64,000 nucleotides of DNA, from assembly GCA_934500865.1 (NCBI GenBank), contig CAKSUD010000001.1:1-64000 (forward strand), read 5' to 3'. The translations under genes and the position numbers were made by a program. The notes beneath the pieces were generated by a model. It was not told the DNA's origin. It saw nothing but the letters and a program-made list of their open reading frames with translations, and did not search any database. Below, piece by piece: positions 25,127-34,474 of the stretch. Origin of the DNA: an uncultured Clostridia bacterium. GTDB taxonomy: Bacteria; Bacillota; Clostridia; TANB77; RGIG9151. Positions within the stretch are counted from its first letter, which is position 1. Every line of letters begins with the position of its first letter.

Positions 25127-26116
25127 ATGAAAGATATAGTTTGTTTGGCAATCGAGAGCAGTTGTGATGAAACTTCGGTTGCAATAGTAAAGAATGGTAG
25201 AGAAGTATTATCTAATATAATTTTTTCTCAAATAGATATACATAAGAAATATGGAGGAGTTGTTCCTGAGATTGCATCAAGACAACATACGGAATGTATA
25301 AATATTGTAGTTAAGGAAGCTTTAGAAAAAGCAAATATGACTTTTGATGATATAGATATAATTGGAGCTACATATGGACCCGGTTTAGTCGGAGCATTAC
25401 TTGTCGGTTTATCTGCTGCAAAAGGGATTGCGTATGCTACCGGAAAACCGCTTGTTCCTGTTAATCATATAAAAGGACATGTTTTTGCTAATTTTATAGA
25501 AAATAAAGAACTTGAACCACCGTTTGTATGTATGATTGTTTCGGGTGGTCATACACATATTGTTAACGTAAAAAGCTATTCCGAATTTGAAATATTGGGT
25601 AAAACTATGGATGATGCTATTGGTGAGGCCTTTGACAAGGTGTCTCGTACTGTAGGTCTTGGATATCCAGGAGGACCTTTAGTTGATAAATTGGCTAAAG
25701 AGGGACAAGATGTATGTAATTTCCCTAGACCAACTTTTGAAAATTTAAATTTCAGTTTTAGTGGAATAAAGACTGCTGTAATTAATTATACAAATAAGCA
25801 TAAAGATTTTAATGTAGCTGATGTTTGCAGAAGTTTCGAGGAAGCGGCGACTGATGTAATTATTACTAATGTAAAAAGAGCAATTAAATTGACTGGTACT
25901 AAGAAAATTGCTTTGGCCGGTGGTGTTGCTGCAAATTCAATGCTAAGAGAAAAAATGAGAAATCTTGCAAACGAAATGAATGTTGAATTTTACTGTCCAA
26001 GTCCGGTGCTTTGTACCGACAATGCTGCTATGATTGGGTGTGCTGCTTATTATGATTATCTAGATGGAAAGGTTGCGGATTTAAAAATTAATGCTATCGC
26101 AAATTTGAGCTTATAA
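25127..26116 (+). CDS. tsaD: tRNA N6-adenosine threonylcarbamoyltransferase TsaD
   Basis: Transfers the threonylcarbamoyl group to A37 of ANN-decoding tRNAs (t6A). The 329-aa protein has the ASKHA fold markers: [14 protein letters not shown] at the start, [20 protein letters not shown], the metal-binding [10 protein letters not shown] (His114, His118), [23 protein letters not shown] and [11 protein letters not shown] with the final CTDNAAMIG. Length is typical. It follows the SpoIVFB-like gene by 35 bp and precedes a PBP. Confidence 0.97.
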   Translation: MKDIVCLAIESSCDETSVAIVKNGREVLSNIIFSQIDIHKKYGGVVPEIASRQHTECINIVVKEALEKANMTFDDIDIIGATYGPGLVGALLVGLSAAKGIAYATGKPLVPVNHIKGHVFANFIENKELEPPFVCMIVSGGHTHIVNVKSYSEFEILGKTMDDAIGEAFDKVSRTVGLGYPGGPLVDKLAKEGQDVCNFPRPTFENLNFSFSGIKTAVINYTNKHKDFNVADVCRSFEEAATDVIITNVKRAIKLTGTKKIALAGGVAANSMLREKMRNLANEMNVEFYCPSPVLCTDNAAMIGCAAYYDYLDGKVADLKINAIANLSL

Positions 26117-26139
26117 ATATGTTTTAAGAGGTGAAGAAT

Positions 26140-28287
26140 ATGGCGAAGTGGAATTTGGTTGAACGCGAGAAAAGGATGGAAAGAGAAATGCGAAAGAAAG
26201 AAAAAAGTCAAAAAAAGAGTAAAAGAAATATAGGCTGCTCTATTGTTATGTATTTTATGCTAATTGGGATATTTATTGGGATAGGTGCTGCCGTTGCTAT
26301 TATTATGGGAATTGTTACCGATGCTCCTACAATAGACTTAAGTGATTACACTATAACAAAGATATCCACTGTGTTTTATGATAAAGACGGAAAAGAAATT
26401 GATACTGCACATAGTGGAGAGAATAGAACACTTGCATATTTAAATGAGATACCTAAATATCTTCAGGATGCTTTTATTTCTATTGAAGATGAGAGATTTG
26501 AAGAACATAATGGTATAGATATAAAAAGAACGTTGGGAGCAGTTTTCTACTGGGTTAAGAATGGTGGAAAGGGCACTTATGGTGGAAGTACAATAACTCA
26601 ACAGTTGATTAAAAATATGACACAGGATAAAGCAAGTAAAGGGATAGAGGGAGTATATAGAAAAGTTCGTGAGTGGTGGAGAGCATATATGCTCGAGCGT
26701 GAGCTTACTAAGGACCAAATATTAGAATTATATTTGAATACAATTTGTTTTGGTAATTCTACATACGGAGTAAAGGAGGCTGCAAATTTATATTTTTCGA
26801 AAGAGCCTTCTGAATTGACGTTAGCAGAATGTGCATTGCTTGCAGGTGTAACAAACAGACCTACATATTATGACCCATTTACTAACTTAGATCATGCAAA
26901 GAGTCGTCAAAAAGTAATTTTAAAGAAAATGTTAGAACTTGGCAAAATAACTGAGTCTGAGTATCAAGCAGCAATAGAAGAGGAAATTGTTATTAAAGAA
27001 GGCGGAAGCACATCGGTATCAGTTCATTCGTATTTTGTTGATGCCGTTATTGAAGATATAATTTCTGATTTAGGTACTCAAAAAAATATGACAAGGCTTG
27101 AAGCGTCTAATCTTATTTATGGTGGGGGATTAAAAATCTACACTACTATGGATTCAGATATTCAAGCTGCTATCAATAAGATATATGTTGAAGATGAAAA
27201 AAAAGTATTTGCTGCATTTAGTAACCTTTCAGAGCAACCCGAATCGGCCATGCTAATTATGGACTATAAAACAGGTCATATTGTAGGAATGGTTGGTGGC
27301 CGTGGTGAGAAGAAGGATATGAGAGGGCTAAACCGTGCAACACAATCAAAGCGTCAGCCGGGTTCTACGATAAAGCCTTTGGCAGTATATGGACCAGCAA
27401 TAGAAGATGGAAAAATAACTGCAGCAACAATTATATCGGATACACCTTTGACGGTTGAAATTCCGGGAAGTAAGCCATGGTCCCCTAAGAACTGGTATTC
27501 AGCCGGATTTTACGGAAATATTACAGTAAGATATGCGATTGAACAGTCTTGTAATGTTCCTGCTGTGCGTGTACTTCAAATGATAGGACTTGATAGAGCG
27601 TATAACGCGTTACTTTCAGAAGGAATAACAACTCTTACAAAAGAGGACCTAAACTATGCGCCACTTTCACTTGGTGGTTTGAGTGAGGGAGTTACTGTTA
27701 GAGAATGGACCGGTGCATATGGAATGATAGCAAACGGCGGTGTTTATATAAAGCCAATAACATATACAAAGGTTGAGGATACAGATGGAACGATATTACT
27801 ACAAAACAAGCGCAAAGAATCAAGAGTATTTAGCTCAGGAACTGCATACGTTTTAACAGACATTATGAAGGGTGTTGTAAGCAGAGGTACTGCTCGTTCT
27901 GCAATACTAGCCAATAGCACTGCCGCCGGAAAAACAGGTTCTACATCTGCTACTAAGGATAAATGGTTTGTTGGATATACACCATATTATGTAGGAGCAG
28001 TTTGGGTAGGATATGATACTCCTAAGGAAATGAAAGTAGGAGGCGAAATGCCTAAGCAAGTTTGGAAAAAAGTTATGGATATTATTCATAAGGATTTGCC
28101 TAAAATTGATTTTCCTGTACCGGATGATGTTGAGTATGTAAGTGTTTGTAAGGTGTCTGGGGCAAGAGCATTAGAGAGTTGTGGGGATAATGTAAAATCT
28201 GAAATATATGTAACAGGTACAGCACCTAGCAGTTATTGTACATACCATTCGTCTGCATGGGCGGGTTATTATCCTGAAGGCATTTAA
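26140..28287 (+). CDS. Class A penicillin-binding protein (PBP1A-type)
   Basis: Bifunctional peptidoglycan synthase, 715 aa. It has a charged cytoplasmic N-terminus, one membrane helix (about residues 33-62), a GT51 glycosyltransferase domain (SIEDERFEEHNGID, GGSTITQQLIKN) and a transpeptidase domain with SxxK in QPGSTIKP, SCN in EQSCNVPAVR, and KTG in AGKTGST. A short tail (CKVSGARALESCGDN) is rich in Cys. A GTG at 26131 is inside the ribosome site, so the ATG at 26140, seven bases after AAGAGGTG, was chosen. It shares a run with tsaD (23-bp gap) and a DUF951 gene. Confidence 0.95.
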   Translation: MAKWNLVEREKRMEREMRKKEKSQKKSKRNIGCSIVMYFMLIGIFIGIGAAVAIIMGIVTDAPTIDLSDYTITKISTVFYDKDGKEIDTAHSGENRTLAYLNEIPKYLQDAFISIEDERFEEHNGIDIKRTLGAVFYWVKNGGKGTYGGSTITQQLIKNMTQDKASKGIEGVYRKVREWWRAYMLERELTKDQILELYLNTICFGNSTYGVKEAANLYFSKEPSELTLAECALLAGVTNRPTYYDPFTNLDHAKSRQKVILKKMLELGKITESEYQAAIEEEIVIKEGGSTSVSVHSYFVDAVIEDIISDLGTQKNMTRLEASNLIYGGGLKIYTTMDSDIQAAINKIYVEDEKKVFAAFSNLSEQPESAMLIMDYKTGHIVGMVGGRGEKKDMRGLNRATQSKRQPGSTIKPLAVYGPAIEDGKITAATIISDTPLTVEIPGSKPWSPKNWYSAGFYGNITVRYAIEQSCNVPAVRVLQMIGLDRAYNALLSEGITTLTKEDLNYAPLSLGGLSEGVTVREWTGAYGMIANGGVYIKPITYTKVEDTDGTILLQNKRKESRVFSSGTAYVLTDIMKGVVSRGTARSAILANSTAAGKTGSTSATKDKWFVGYTPYYVGAVWVGYDTPKEMKVGGEMPKQVWKKVMDIIHKDLPKIDFPVPDDVEYVSVCKVSGARALESCGDNVKSEIYVTGTAPSSYCTYHSSAWAGYYPEGI

Positions 28288-28306
28288 AAGAAAGGATAAG
28301 ATTAAA

Positions 28307-28474
28307 ATGCATCATGAAGTAGGAACTATAATAAAGTTGAAAAAACAGCATCCCTGCGGGGCGAACGAGTGGGAAGTTTTAAGAAATGGCGTGGATTATA
28401 GGATAAAGTGTGTCGGTTGTGGACATGTTATTTTAATTCCAAGGATAAAGCTTGAAAAAATGATTAAAAATTAA
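28307..28474 (+). CDS. DUF951 family small protein
   Basis: A 55-aa protein with the DUF951 pattern: hydrophobic start VGTIIKLKK, QHPCGANEWEVLRNG, then DYRIKCVGCGHVILIPR and a basic tail. Three Cys residues (one in HPCG, two in CVGCGH) could bind a metal. DUF951 proteins are small, conserved in Firmicutes and of unproven function, often next to MscS-like or translation genes. Start ATG follows AAAGGATAAG. It lies 19 bp after the PBP gene and before a strong terminator, so it ends this operon. Confidence 0.88.
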   Translation: MHHEVGTIIKLKKQHPCGANEWEVLRNGVDYRIKCVGCGHVILIPRIKLEKMIKN

Positions 28475-28483
28475 GTTTAAAAC

Positions 28484-28519
28484 AAAAAACATTCTTGCAT
28501 TAAAACAAGAATGTTTTTT
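28484..28519 (+). terminator. Terminator after the DUF951 gene
   Basis: A 14-bp stem (28484-28497 with 28506-28519), A-rich on the left and T-rich on the right, so it could also work for the convergent small gene. Confidence 0.88.
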
Positions 28520-28542
28520 GCTTTGCAGTGTGTAATTACTTA

Positions 28543-28671
28543 TTAGCAATTGTCACAACCGCATCCACATCCACTGTTTCCTAAGTTGTTGTTATTTCCA
28601 CAGCAACAGCAAACAATGATAAGGATAAGTATAATCCATAGGCATCCGTTGCCACATCCACAGTTTCCCAT
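28543..28671 (-). CDS. Cys/Gly-rich small membrane peptide (chorion-class high-cysteine-like)
   Basis: A 42-aa peptide in three parts: MGNCGCGNGC, a hydrophobic span with an embedded four-Cys run (WIILILIIVCCCCG), and NNNNLGNSGCGCGCDNC. In total 12 of 42 residues are Cys. The ribosome site AGGAGGTG sits 9 bases before the ATG, which strongly supports translation. Similar short proteins in Clostridia are annotated as chorion-class high-cysteine HCB protein 13; the function is unknown, and a spore-coat or metal-handling role is only conjecture. It is a single gene between convergent terminators and murC operon DNA. Confidence 0.8.
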   Translation of the reverse strand: MGNCGCGNGCLWIILILIIVCCCCGNNNNLGNSGCGCGCDNC

Positions 28672-28765
28672 TAAGTTTTCACCTCCTGTGTCTTACGATA
28701 GTATATAGTATGTAAAAAACAATCGAGGTGTTACAAAATTGAAAAAAGTTTTTTATTTACACATA

Positions 28766-29812
28766 TTAATTTTTAAAAACCCATTTTACCTGTATTCTAA
28801 AACTAAGGAGAAATAAAATTACATCCATTAGCATTTTTGCAAGTACCTGATTAAAACCTAATCTTATTGTGAGCAGGTAGATACCTGTATATGATAACAT
28901 TATAGTAATAGCTACTAAAGTGTAATATTTAATTATACTTTTCTTTAATCTTGCTTTTGTATTAAAAACTAATTTCCTATTTAGATTAAAATTAATAAAT
29001 GATGAAATTAGTCTGGCAACAACAGTTGCTATAAGCAATGAAAGGGCATGAGGAAGAAAAGCAAAAATAGCTCCTAATAAAATAAATAAAGCATAGTCAC
29101 AAAGTATAGATGAGAAGGAAGAACACATAAATTTAAAAATAACTTTGTAGATACTGAAAGAATCTGTGAGAGGATTAAAGTTACTTGTTGTGTTTCCGTT
29201 TATGTATACAGTTTCAATCGGAACTTCCATAATTTTTATTCCGTATGTCTTTGTGTCTAGGAGCATATTGGTTTCAAATTCAAATTTTTCCCCTAAAGTA
29301 TTAGTTAGTTTTTCAACGAATGTTGCTGGGATTGCTCTAAGTCCTGTTTGTGTGTCACTAATATTTAAATCACAAAATAGTTTAAAAGCAAGTGAAGTAG
29401 CTTTATTTCCAAACCTACTTTTGTTAGGCACATCATGCTGATTAAAATTTCTAACACCTAAAACTAATTTCCCAGGATTTTCTTTTAATGCTTTAGCACA
29501 TTTTACAACGTCTTTTACTTTGTGCTGGTTGTCGGCGTCTAAAGTAACAACACCTACATCGTTTGGAAAATGCTTTAAGAAGTATTTAAAACCTGTTTTT
29601 AATGCTCGTCCTTTTCCTAAATTCTCTTCGTGAGTTATAAGAACACAGTTCTTGTTTCTCTTTACTTTATCGAATAGATTCAAGAATTTTGAATCAGTCC
29701 CGTCATTTATAACAATTATATGTTTGAAACCGGCTTGCACTAATCCTTCTATGACTGTGTGAAATTTCTTGTCAGGATTATATGCCGGAATTATTGCGGT
29801 TATATTATCCAT
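28766..29812 (-). CDS. Glycosyltransferase family 2 / GtrA fusion
   Basis: A 348-aa protein. Residues 1-220 form a GT2 domain (ITAIIPAYNPD, VINDGTD, ENLGKGRALKTGF, LDADNQH with the DxD-type metal site, and TQTGLRAIP) like dolichyl-phosphate sugar synthases. Residues 225-348 are a GtrA-like membrane domain of four spans (CDYALFILLGAIFAF, RLISSFINFNLNRKLVF). Such fusions make or flip polyprenyl-phosphate-linked hexoses for glycan decoration. It starts four bases after the murC stop codon, in a two-gene unit with murC. Confidence 0.9.
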   Translation of the reverse strand: MDNITAIIPAYNPDKKFHTVIEGLVQAGFKHIIVINDGTDSKFLNLFDKVKRNKNCVLITHEENLGKGRALKTGFKYFLKHFPNDVGVVTLDADNQHKVKDVVKCAKALKENPGKLVLGVRNFNQHDVPNKSRFGNKATSLAFKLFCDLNISDTQTGLRAIPATFVEKLTNTLGEKFEFETNMLLDTKTYGIKIMEVPIETVYINGNTTSNFNPLTDSFSIYKVIFKFMCSSFSSILCDYALFILLGAIFAFLPHALSLLIATVVARLISSFINFNLNRKLVFNTKARLKKSIIKYYTLVAITIMLSYTGIYLLTIRLGFNQVLAKMLMDVILFLLSFRIQVKWVFKN

Positions 29813-29816
29813 ATTT

Positions 29817-31190
29817 TTAGCCCTCTATAAGTTCTTCACCGATTTTATACACATTTCCGGCACCTATTGTGAGTAGTATGTCTCCGGATTGTAGGTTATC
29901 TTTAAGATAATTTTCTATATCAGAAAAATCTTTTATATAGATTGCATTATTTGAAGTTTTTTGTATTTCATTTACTAAATCTTTAGAATTTATTTCTCCG
30001 GTATCTTTTTCACGTGCAGCATAGATGTCTGTAATTATTACTTTATCTGCATTATAAAAAGCATTTGCAAAATCATTTAAAAGTGCTTTTGTTCTAGAAT
30101 AGGTGTGAGGTTGGAAAACGCACCAAACCTTTTTCATATTTCTGTTTTTGGCTGCAAGTAATGTTGCTTTTATTTCAGATGGATGATGTGCGTAGTCATC
30201 GTATATTTCGGCACCGTTTAATAGTCCTTTTTTTTCAAATCTTCTTTTTGCACCACAAAAAGTTTTTAGTGATTCAATCACTTTTGACAAATCCAATTTA
30301 TATATATCGCATACTGCAATACACGCTAGGGAGTTATATATATTGTGCATACCAGGAACAGTTAAAACAACTTCAGATATAAATTTATTATCTATATATA
30401 AATTATAATATGTTTTATCTCGCTCAAATATTATATTTTGTGCAGAATATTTTGCCATATTTTTTATTCCGAAAGAGACGACATTGCATTTTGTATTTTT
30501 AAATAATTCATATGAATTTTTATCATCTGCATTAAGCACAGCAAAGCCATCACTCGGCAATTTATCTAAGAATTTTTGGAATGATGATTTTATATGATTT
30601 ATATCTTTATAATAATCCAAATGGTCAGCTTCTACATTTAAAACAACAGAAACTTTAGGAGAAAGTTCTAGAAAACTCTCAACATATTCACAAGCTTCAG
30701 TAATCAAGAAATTACTTTGACCTATTTTATAATTCCCATCGATTAGTGGTAACTCTCCACCAACAGTGATGGTTGGGTCTTTTTCACATTCTATAAAAGC
30801 GGTAGAAATCATTGAGGTTGTTGTGGTTTTTCCATGAGTTCCTGCGACTGCAATTGTATCGGGAAAGAGTCTTGTGATTTCTCCAAGTAATACAGAGCGC
30901 TCAATTAAAGGAATGTTTTTTTTAGTTGCTGCTATGTATTCAGGATTATCTTTCTTTATTGCTGCTGTAAAAATTACAGCAGAAGCATTTCCTATATTTT
31001 CTTCGCTATGACCTATCGTTACTTTTATATCATTTTCTCTTAACTTCTTTATTATATTACTATCATTTGCGTCGGAACCTTGAACTGTATACCCTTTGTT
31101 CTTTAAGATTTCGGCAAGTCCGCTCATACTAATTCCGCCAATTCCTATCATATGTATAGTTGCCGGTGGTAAAATTTTATCTAAAAACAT
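29817..31190 (-). CDS. murC: UDP-N-acetylmuramate-L-alanine ligase
   Basis: Adds L-Ala to UDP-MurNAc in the cytoplasmic branch of peptidoglycan synthesis. The 457-aa protein has the Mur start IHMIGIGGISMSGLAEIL, the P-loop VAGTHGKTTTTSM (about residue 107), EACEY, the DHLDYY motif and ADDYAHHPSEI near 340, and the DIYAAREKD region. MurC is usually in or near the dcw cluster; here it stands apart and is paired with a GT2-GtrA gene. Start follows TTGGAGGTATCTT. Confidence 0.97.
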   Translation of the reverse strand: MFLDKILPPATIHMIGIGGISMSGLAEILKNKGYTVQGSDANDSNIIKKLRENDIKVTIGHSEENIGNASAVIFTAAIKKDNPEYIAATKKNIPLIERSVLLGEITRLFPDTIAVAGTHGKTTTTSMISTAFIECEKDPTITVGGELPLIDGNYKIGQSNFLITEACEYVESFLELSPKVSVVLNVEADHLDYYKDINHIKSSFQKFLDKLPSDGFAVLNADDKNSYELFKNTKCNVVSFGIKNMAKYSAQNIIFERDKTYYNLYIDNKFISEVVLTVPGMHNIYNSLACIAVCDIYKLDLSKVIESLKTFCGAKRRFEKKGLLNGAEIYDDYAHHPSEIKATLLAAKNRNMKKVWCVFQPHTYSRTKALLNDFANAFYNADKVIITDIYAAREKDTGEINSKDLVNEIQKTSNNAIYIKDFSDIENYLKDNLQSGDILLTIGAGNVYKIGEELIEG

Positions 31191-31333
31191 AAGATACCTC
31201 CAAATTAAATAGTATATGTATATTATATATTCTTATGAATATATTATTCAATAGGTTGAAAAAAAGTTACGTGTTTTCTTTTTGGTAATATTTATTGGCA
31301 TAAGAAAAATTTGAAAAATATTTACAAATTCCG

Positions 31334-31361
31334 GAAGGTTTTTTCAAAATTATGTAGAAAT
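31334..31361 (+). promoter_or_regulatory. Possible sigma-H promoter of spoVG
   Basis: GAAGGTTTT (31334-31342) and GTAGAAAT (31354-31361), separated by 11 bases, compared with the sigma-H consensus RnAGGAwww and RnnGAAT. Both elements have mismatches, but spoVG is a classic sigma-H gene in Bacillus and the position, about 40 bases before the start, is right. Confidence 0.4.
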
Positions 31362-31398
31362 ATAGCAGTATAAAAATAATCATAAGGTGGTGCACATT

Positions 31399-31701
31399 AT
31401 GGAAGTAACAAACGTAAAGGTAAAAGTAATGCATACTGAAGGTAACTTAAAAGCTTACGCAACAATCACTTTCGATGATGAGTTTGTTGTAAAAGATATC
31501 AAAGTTATTGACGGTAAAAAAGGCATATTTATTGCTATGCCTAGCAAGCCAATTAAAAACAGAAAAGTTGAAGATGTAGAAAGCGCTGAAGAAATGGAAA
31601 GATTACACAAAGATATTGCGCATCCTATTAATCCACAAGCGAGAGAAAAGATTCAAACAGCTATATTAAAGGCTTACGAAGAAGCTCTAAAAGCTGAATA
31701 A
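31399..31701 (+). CDS. spoVG: Septation/site-specific DNA-binding regulator SpoVG
   Basis: Small DNA/RNA-binding regulator of sporulation, cell division and surface genes. The 100-aa protein starts MEVTNVKVK and contains the diagnostic core [32 protein letters not shown], followed by [13 protein letters not shown]. An in-frame upstream codon lies within the ribosome site, so the ATG at 31399 after AAGGTGGTG was chosen. It is monocistronic with its own terminator. Confidence 0.97.
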   Translation: MEVTNVKVKVMHTEGNLKAYATITFDDEFVVKDIKVIDGKKGIFIAMPSKPIKNRKVEDVESAEEMERLHKDIAHPINPQAREKIQTAILKAYEEALKAE

Positions 31702-31715
31702 GAGTTGAAAAAATT

Positions 31716-31744
31716 AGTCCACTGGAATCCAGTGGACTTTTTTT
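31716..31744 (+). terminator. Terminator of spoVG
   Basis: A 10-bp stem AGTCCACTGG (31716-31725) with CCAGTGGACT (31729-31738) and a 3-base loop, followed by TTTTTT. An A-run on its left side would serve the convergent ytxC, so it may be bidirectional. Confidence 0.9.
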
Positions 31745-32570
31745 ACCTTACCAATTCTAACAAAGGCTCAGACGAAACGGAAACTTTATTTTCAAAAATT
31801 TGCTCAATTGTATTTACTATTTTTTTATTGTAGTTTTCACTTTCAAAATGAAGAAATACTTTTCTTGGTGCAAGAGTAATTAGGGAACTTATTAATACAT
31901 CTTCATTATTTAGATTATTTTGCTCTTTAGTTTCTATAAACTCCTCAAAGCAACTTTTTGTAATATTTTTATTTCTTTCATTTAATATTAAGTATTCACC
32001 ATTTTCTTCAAATATAATGTGTAGTTTTGGGCATCTGTTTTTTTGAGTTTCAACGAAGAACTTTAGCATATCTATAAATTCTTTATATTCTTCTTGAAGT
32101 TTATAATCTTCTACTACTTTTTGGATTAATTCAACCAGCATTTTCTTATAATTCAGTAATCTAAATTGGATAAAACCGGAAAGATTTAAATAAGTTTCTT
32201 CGGTTAAATATTCCAAAATATTTTGCTTTATTAAGAAACGTCTTTTCAGTAAAATTAACATTCTTAAAAAATCATTATCGTGATTCTTAATTAGTTTTGT
32301 AGCAGTATTGAAAATACTAAATTTTTCAGAAGAATTGAAAAACGGATAATCTGAAAAGATTAAATTTTTTAATAGTTTTTCTTCCTCGAAATTAATAATA
32401 TATTCTGTTAAAACTTCCGATACCTTTAGCTTTAAAAATGATTCGTCATCTGAAAAGAAAGCCAATTTATTTTTATATGCTCTGCAAGAAAATTTTTCAC
32501 ATTGTTCTTTTTTGGCAATGTCATGTATATAATTAAAATTGTCTTTAATATCAATAATAACCTTTTGCAT
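31743..32570 (-). CDS. ytxC: YtxC-like sporulation protein
   Basis: A 275-aa protein of the YtxC family, found in spore-formers and of unknown biochemical function. The diagnostic segments are NLSGFIQFRLLNYKKMLVELIQKVVEDYKLQEEYKEFIDMLKFFVETQ (split here over about residues 127-175) and the C-terminal LAPRKVFLHF. The rest is helical, with no signal peptide and no membrane span. It is a single gene convergent with spoVG. The start follows AGGGGGTT. Confidence 0.85.
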   Translation of the reverse strand: MQKVIIDIKDNFNYIHDIAKKEQCEKFSCRAYKNKLAFFSDDESFLKLKVSEVLTEYIINFEEEKLLKNLIFSDYPFFNSSEKFSIFNTATKLIKNHDNDFLRMLILLKRRFLIKQNILEYLTEETYLNLSGFIQFRLLNYKKMLVELIQKVVEDYKLQEEYKEFIDMLKFFVETQKNRCPKLHIIFEENGEYLILNERNKNITKSCFEEFIETKEQNNLNNEDVLISSLITLAPRKVFLHFESENYNKKIVNTIEQIFENKVSVSSEPLLELVR

Positions 32571-32713
32571 ATTGAACCCCCTGAAATTGGTACAATTTTT
32601 AACTTTAGTTTAAGTATGAATCAAAAGAATTCATATTATACTATGTTTAGAAATATATTAGTGTGAAATGAAAGGCCTTCTAGCCTTATTAGTAAGTACA
32701 AGAATCCGGGTAT

Positions 32714-32734
32714 AAAAGCACTTTGGGCTTTTTT
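32714..32734 (+). terminator. Terminator-like hairpin in the ytxC-GT4 gap
   Basis: A 6-bp stem AAAAGC (32714-32719) with GCTTTT (32727-32732) is followed by more T. It is far from any stop codon, so it would end a leader or a small RNA that starts near 32650. Confidence 0.5.
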
Positions 32735-32843
32735 GAAAAAATTTATTCCTAAACACAAGTTACTTATCGGCATTTGTATAAAAAGCTTAAGTAAAAAATT
32801 ATGACAAAAAAATCTTTTTTTTTTTATTAAATTATGTTTTTTG

Positions 32844-32872
32844 TTTACAAACGTGTTTTTTTTTATTACAAT
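32844..32872 (+). promoter_or_regulatory. Sigma-A promoter of the GT4 gene
   Basis: TTTACA (32844-32849), 17-bp spacer, TACAAT (32867-32872). Transcription would begin about 90 bases before the ATG at 32970. Confidence 0.7.
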
Positions 32873-32969
32873 GAATGAGTATTGAATTATTGAAAATATT
32901 GAGTTCTCTCAATGTTTATACTTTTAGAAAAAAATAAAGAAAAATACATTAGAAGAGAGGAGCAAGAAA

Positions 32970-34289
32970 ATGAAGATATTGATGTTATCATGGGAGTATC
33001 CACCAAGAATAGTAGGAGGAATTTCCAGAGTTGTTTATGATCTAGCTCAAAATTTAGGTGAAAAAGGTAATGAAGTGCATGTTGTTACATGTATGGATAA
33101 AAACACAAAAGAATTTGAAAAGGATAAGAACGTATATGTTCACCGTGTCCATACTGTTGGACCTGATACAAAGGGTGATTTCTTAAAACAAACCTTGCAT
33201 ATGAATTTTGCAATGGTAGAAAGAGCTGTTGAAGTTATAAATAGTGTTGGAAAATTCGATGTTATCCACGCTCATGATTGGTTAGTTGCATTCGCTGCAA
33301 AAACATTAAAGCACGCGTATAAAACTCCATTAGTTTGCACAATTCACGCAACAGAGCATGGAAGAAATAATGGAATTCATAATGAAATGCAAGAATACAT
33401 TCATAACAGTGAATGGTGGCTTACTTATGAATCTTGGAAGGTTATTTGCAATAGTCAATATATGAAGAATGAAATTACAAATATTTGGGGACTTCCTGAA
33501 TCAAAAATAAGAATAATATTTAATGGTGTGGATGTTCACAAATTTGATGGAATAGAAAGAGATTGGGAATTTAGAAGAAGATTCGCAATGGATAATGAAA
33601 AGATAGTATTCTTCGTTGGAAGAATGGTTAATGAAAAAGGTGTTCAAGTTTTAATAGATGCAATGCCTAAGATTTGTCAATATTATAATGATGTTAAATT
33701 TGTATTTGCCGGAAAAGGTCCTTTACTTGATGAATTTAAGGCAAGAGCTTGGGCTACAGGATATGCACATAAAACATTATTTACAGGATATATAAGCGAC
33801 GAAGATTTGTTAAAATTGTATAAATGCGTTGATGTAGCTGTTTTCCCTAGCTTATATGAACCATTTGGAATTGTTGCATTAGAAGGAATGGTTGCAAATG
33901 TTCCTACAGTTGTTTCACAAGCCGGAGGACTTGGAGAAATAATTAACCACGGATATGATGGAATGAAGGCTTATACAGGAAATGCAAACTCACTTGCAGA
34001 TTGCATACTTGAATTACTTCATAACCACAACAACATGACAGAGTCAATAAGAAATAATGCAATGAGAAAGGTACATGAAATGTATAATTGGAATGGTATC
34101 GCTGACCAAACATATGCAGTGTATAAAGAAGTTGTTGAAGAAGCAAAGAATATTTCTTGGGAGAACACAGAATTAAAAGAAGGTTTGAAAGAATTAAATG
34201 ATAAGAAGGTAATTCATACTGTTGTAGAGAATAAGACTACTACTAAGAAATCTTCTAGAAAAGATGAAAAGTTACAAAAAATTGGTTAG
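32970..34289 (+). CDS. GT4-family glycosyltransferase, glycogen-synthase-like
   Basis: Cytosolic glycosyltransferase of 439 aa with two Rossmann domains. N-terminal markers are LMLSWEYPPRIVGGISRVVYDLA, IHAHDWLVAFAAK and CTIHATEHGR. C-terminal markers are FNGVDVHKF, FFVGRMVNEKGVQVLIDA, and VFPSLYEPFGIVALEGMVA with the E-x7-E site. The KVGG loop of true starch synthases reads RIVGGISR. This pattern is shared by GlgM/archaeal-type glycogen synthases and other nucleotide-sugar glucosyltransferases. The downstream gene activates sugars. The charged tail (TTTKKSSRKDEK) is unusual. Probably makes an alpha-glucan; the acceptor is uncertain. Confidence 0.8.
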   Translation: MKILMLSWEYPPRIVGGISRVVYDLAQNLGEKGNEVHVVTCMDKNTKEFEKDKNVYVHRVHTVGPDTKGDFLKQTLHMNFAMVERAVEVINSVGKFDVIHAHDWLVAFAAKTLKHAYKTPLVCTIHATEHGRNNGIHNEMQEYIHNSEWWLTYESWKVICNSQYMKNEITNIWGLPESKIRIIFNGVDVHKFDGIERDWEFRRRFAMDNEKIVFFVGRMVNEKGVQVLIDAMPKICQYYNDVKFVFAGKGPLLDEFKARAWATGYAHKTLFTGYISDEDLLKLYKCVDVAVFPSLYEPFGIVALEGMVANVPTVVSQAGGLGEIINHGYDGMKAYTGNANSLADCILELLHNHNNMTESIRNNAMRKVHEMYNWNGIADQTYAVYKEVVEEAKNISWENTELKEGLKELNDKKVIHTVVENKTTTKKSSRKDEKLQKIG

Positions 34290-34474
34290 TTAAGAAATAA
34301 CATCTCCTAATACCGCAAATAGCTTTATTGTTTATAATAATGTATAGAAAGGGGAACGAGGAGAAAATCGTTCTCTCTTTTGGTTCAAAAAGCAAAAAAA
34401 TGTTTAGGGGGAGTTATTTAAGTCTAGTAGACTTAGATATTTTTAACAAAAGTTGAATTTAAGGAGGTAGTTTA

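Larger units (their letters stand above)
32571..32969. other. 399-bp intergenic region with candidate small transcript
   Basis: The gap between ytxC and the GT4 gene has no credible reading frame. It holds an inverted repeat TATGAAT/ATTCATA (32615-32621, 32629-32635), a TATACT -10-like hexamer (32637), the small hairpin AAGGC/GCCTT (32672-32687), a hairpin with T-run (32714-32734), and a good promoter for the GT4 gene at 32844-32872. Bases 32645-32735 could be a short structured RNA. The rest is A/T-rich with no recognised riboswitch. Confidence 0.45.

Noticed and set aside
32571..32969. Known riboswitch before the GT4 gene
   Set aside because: No core of c-di-GMP, c-di-AMP, glycine, glmS or preQ1 classes could be matched.
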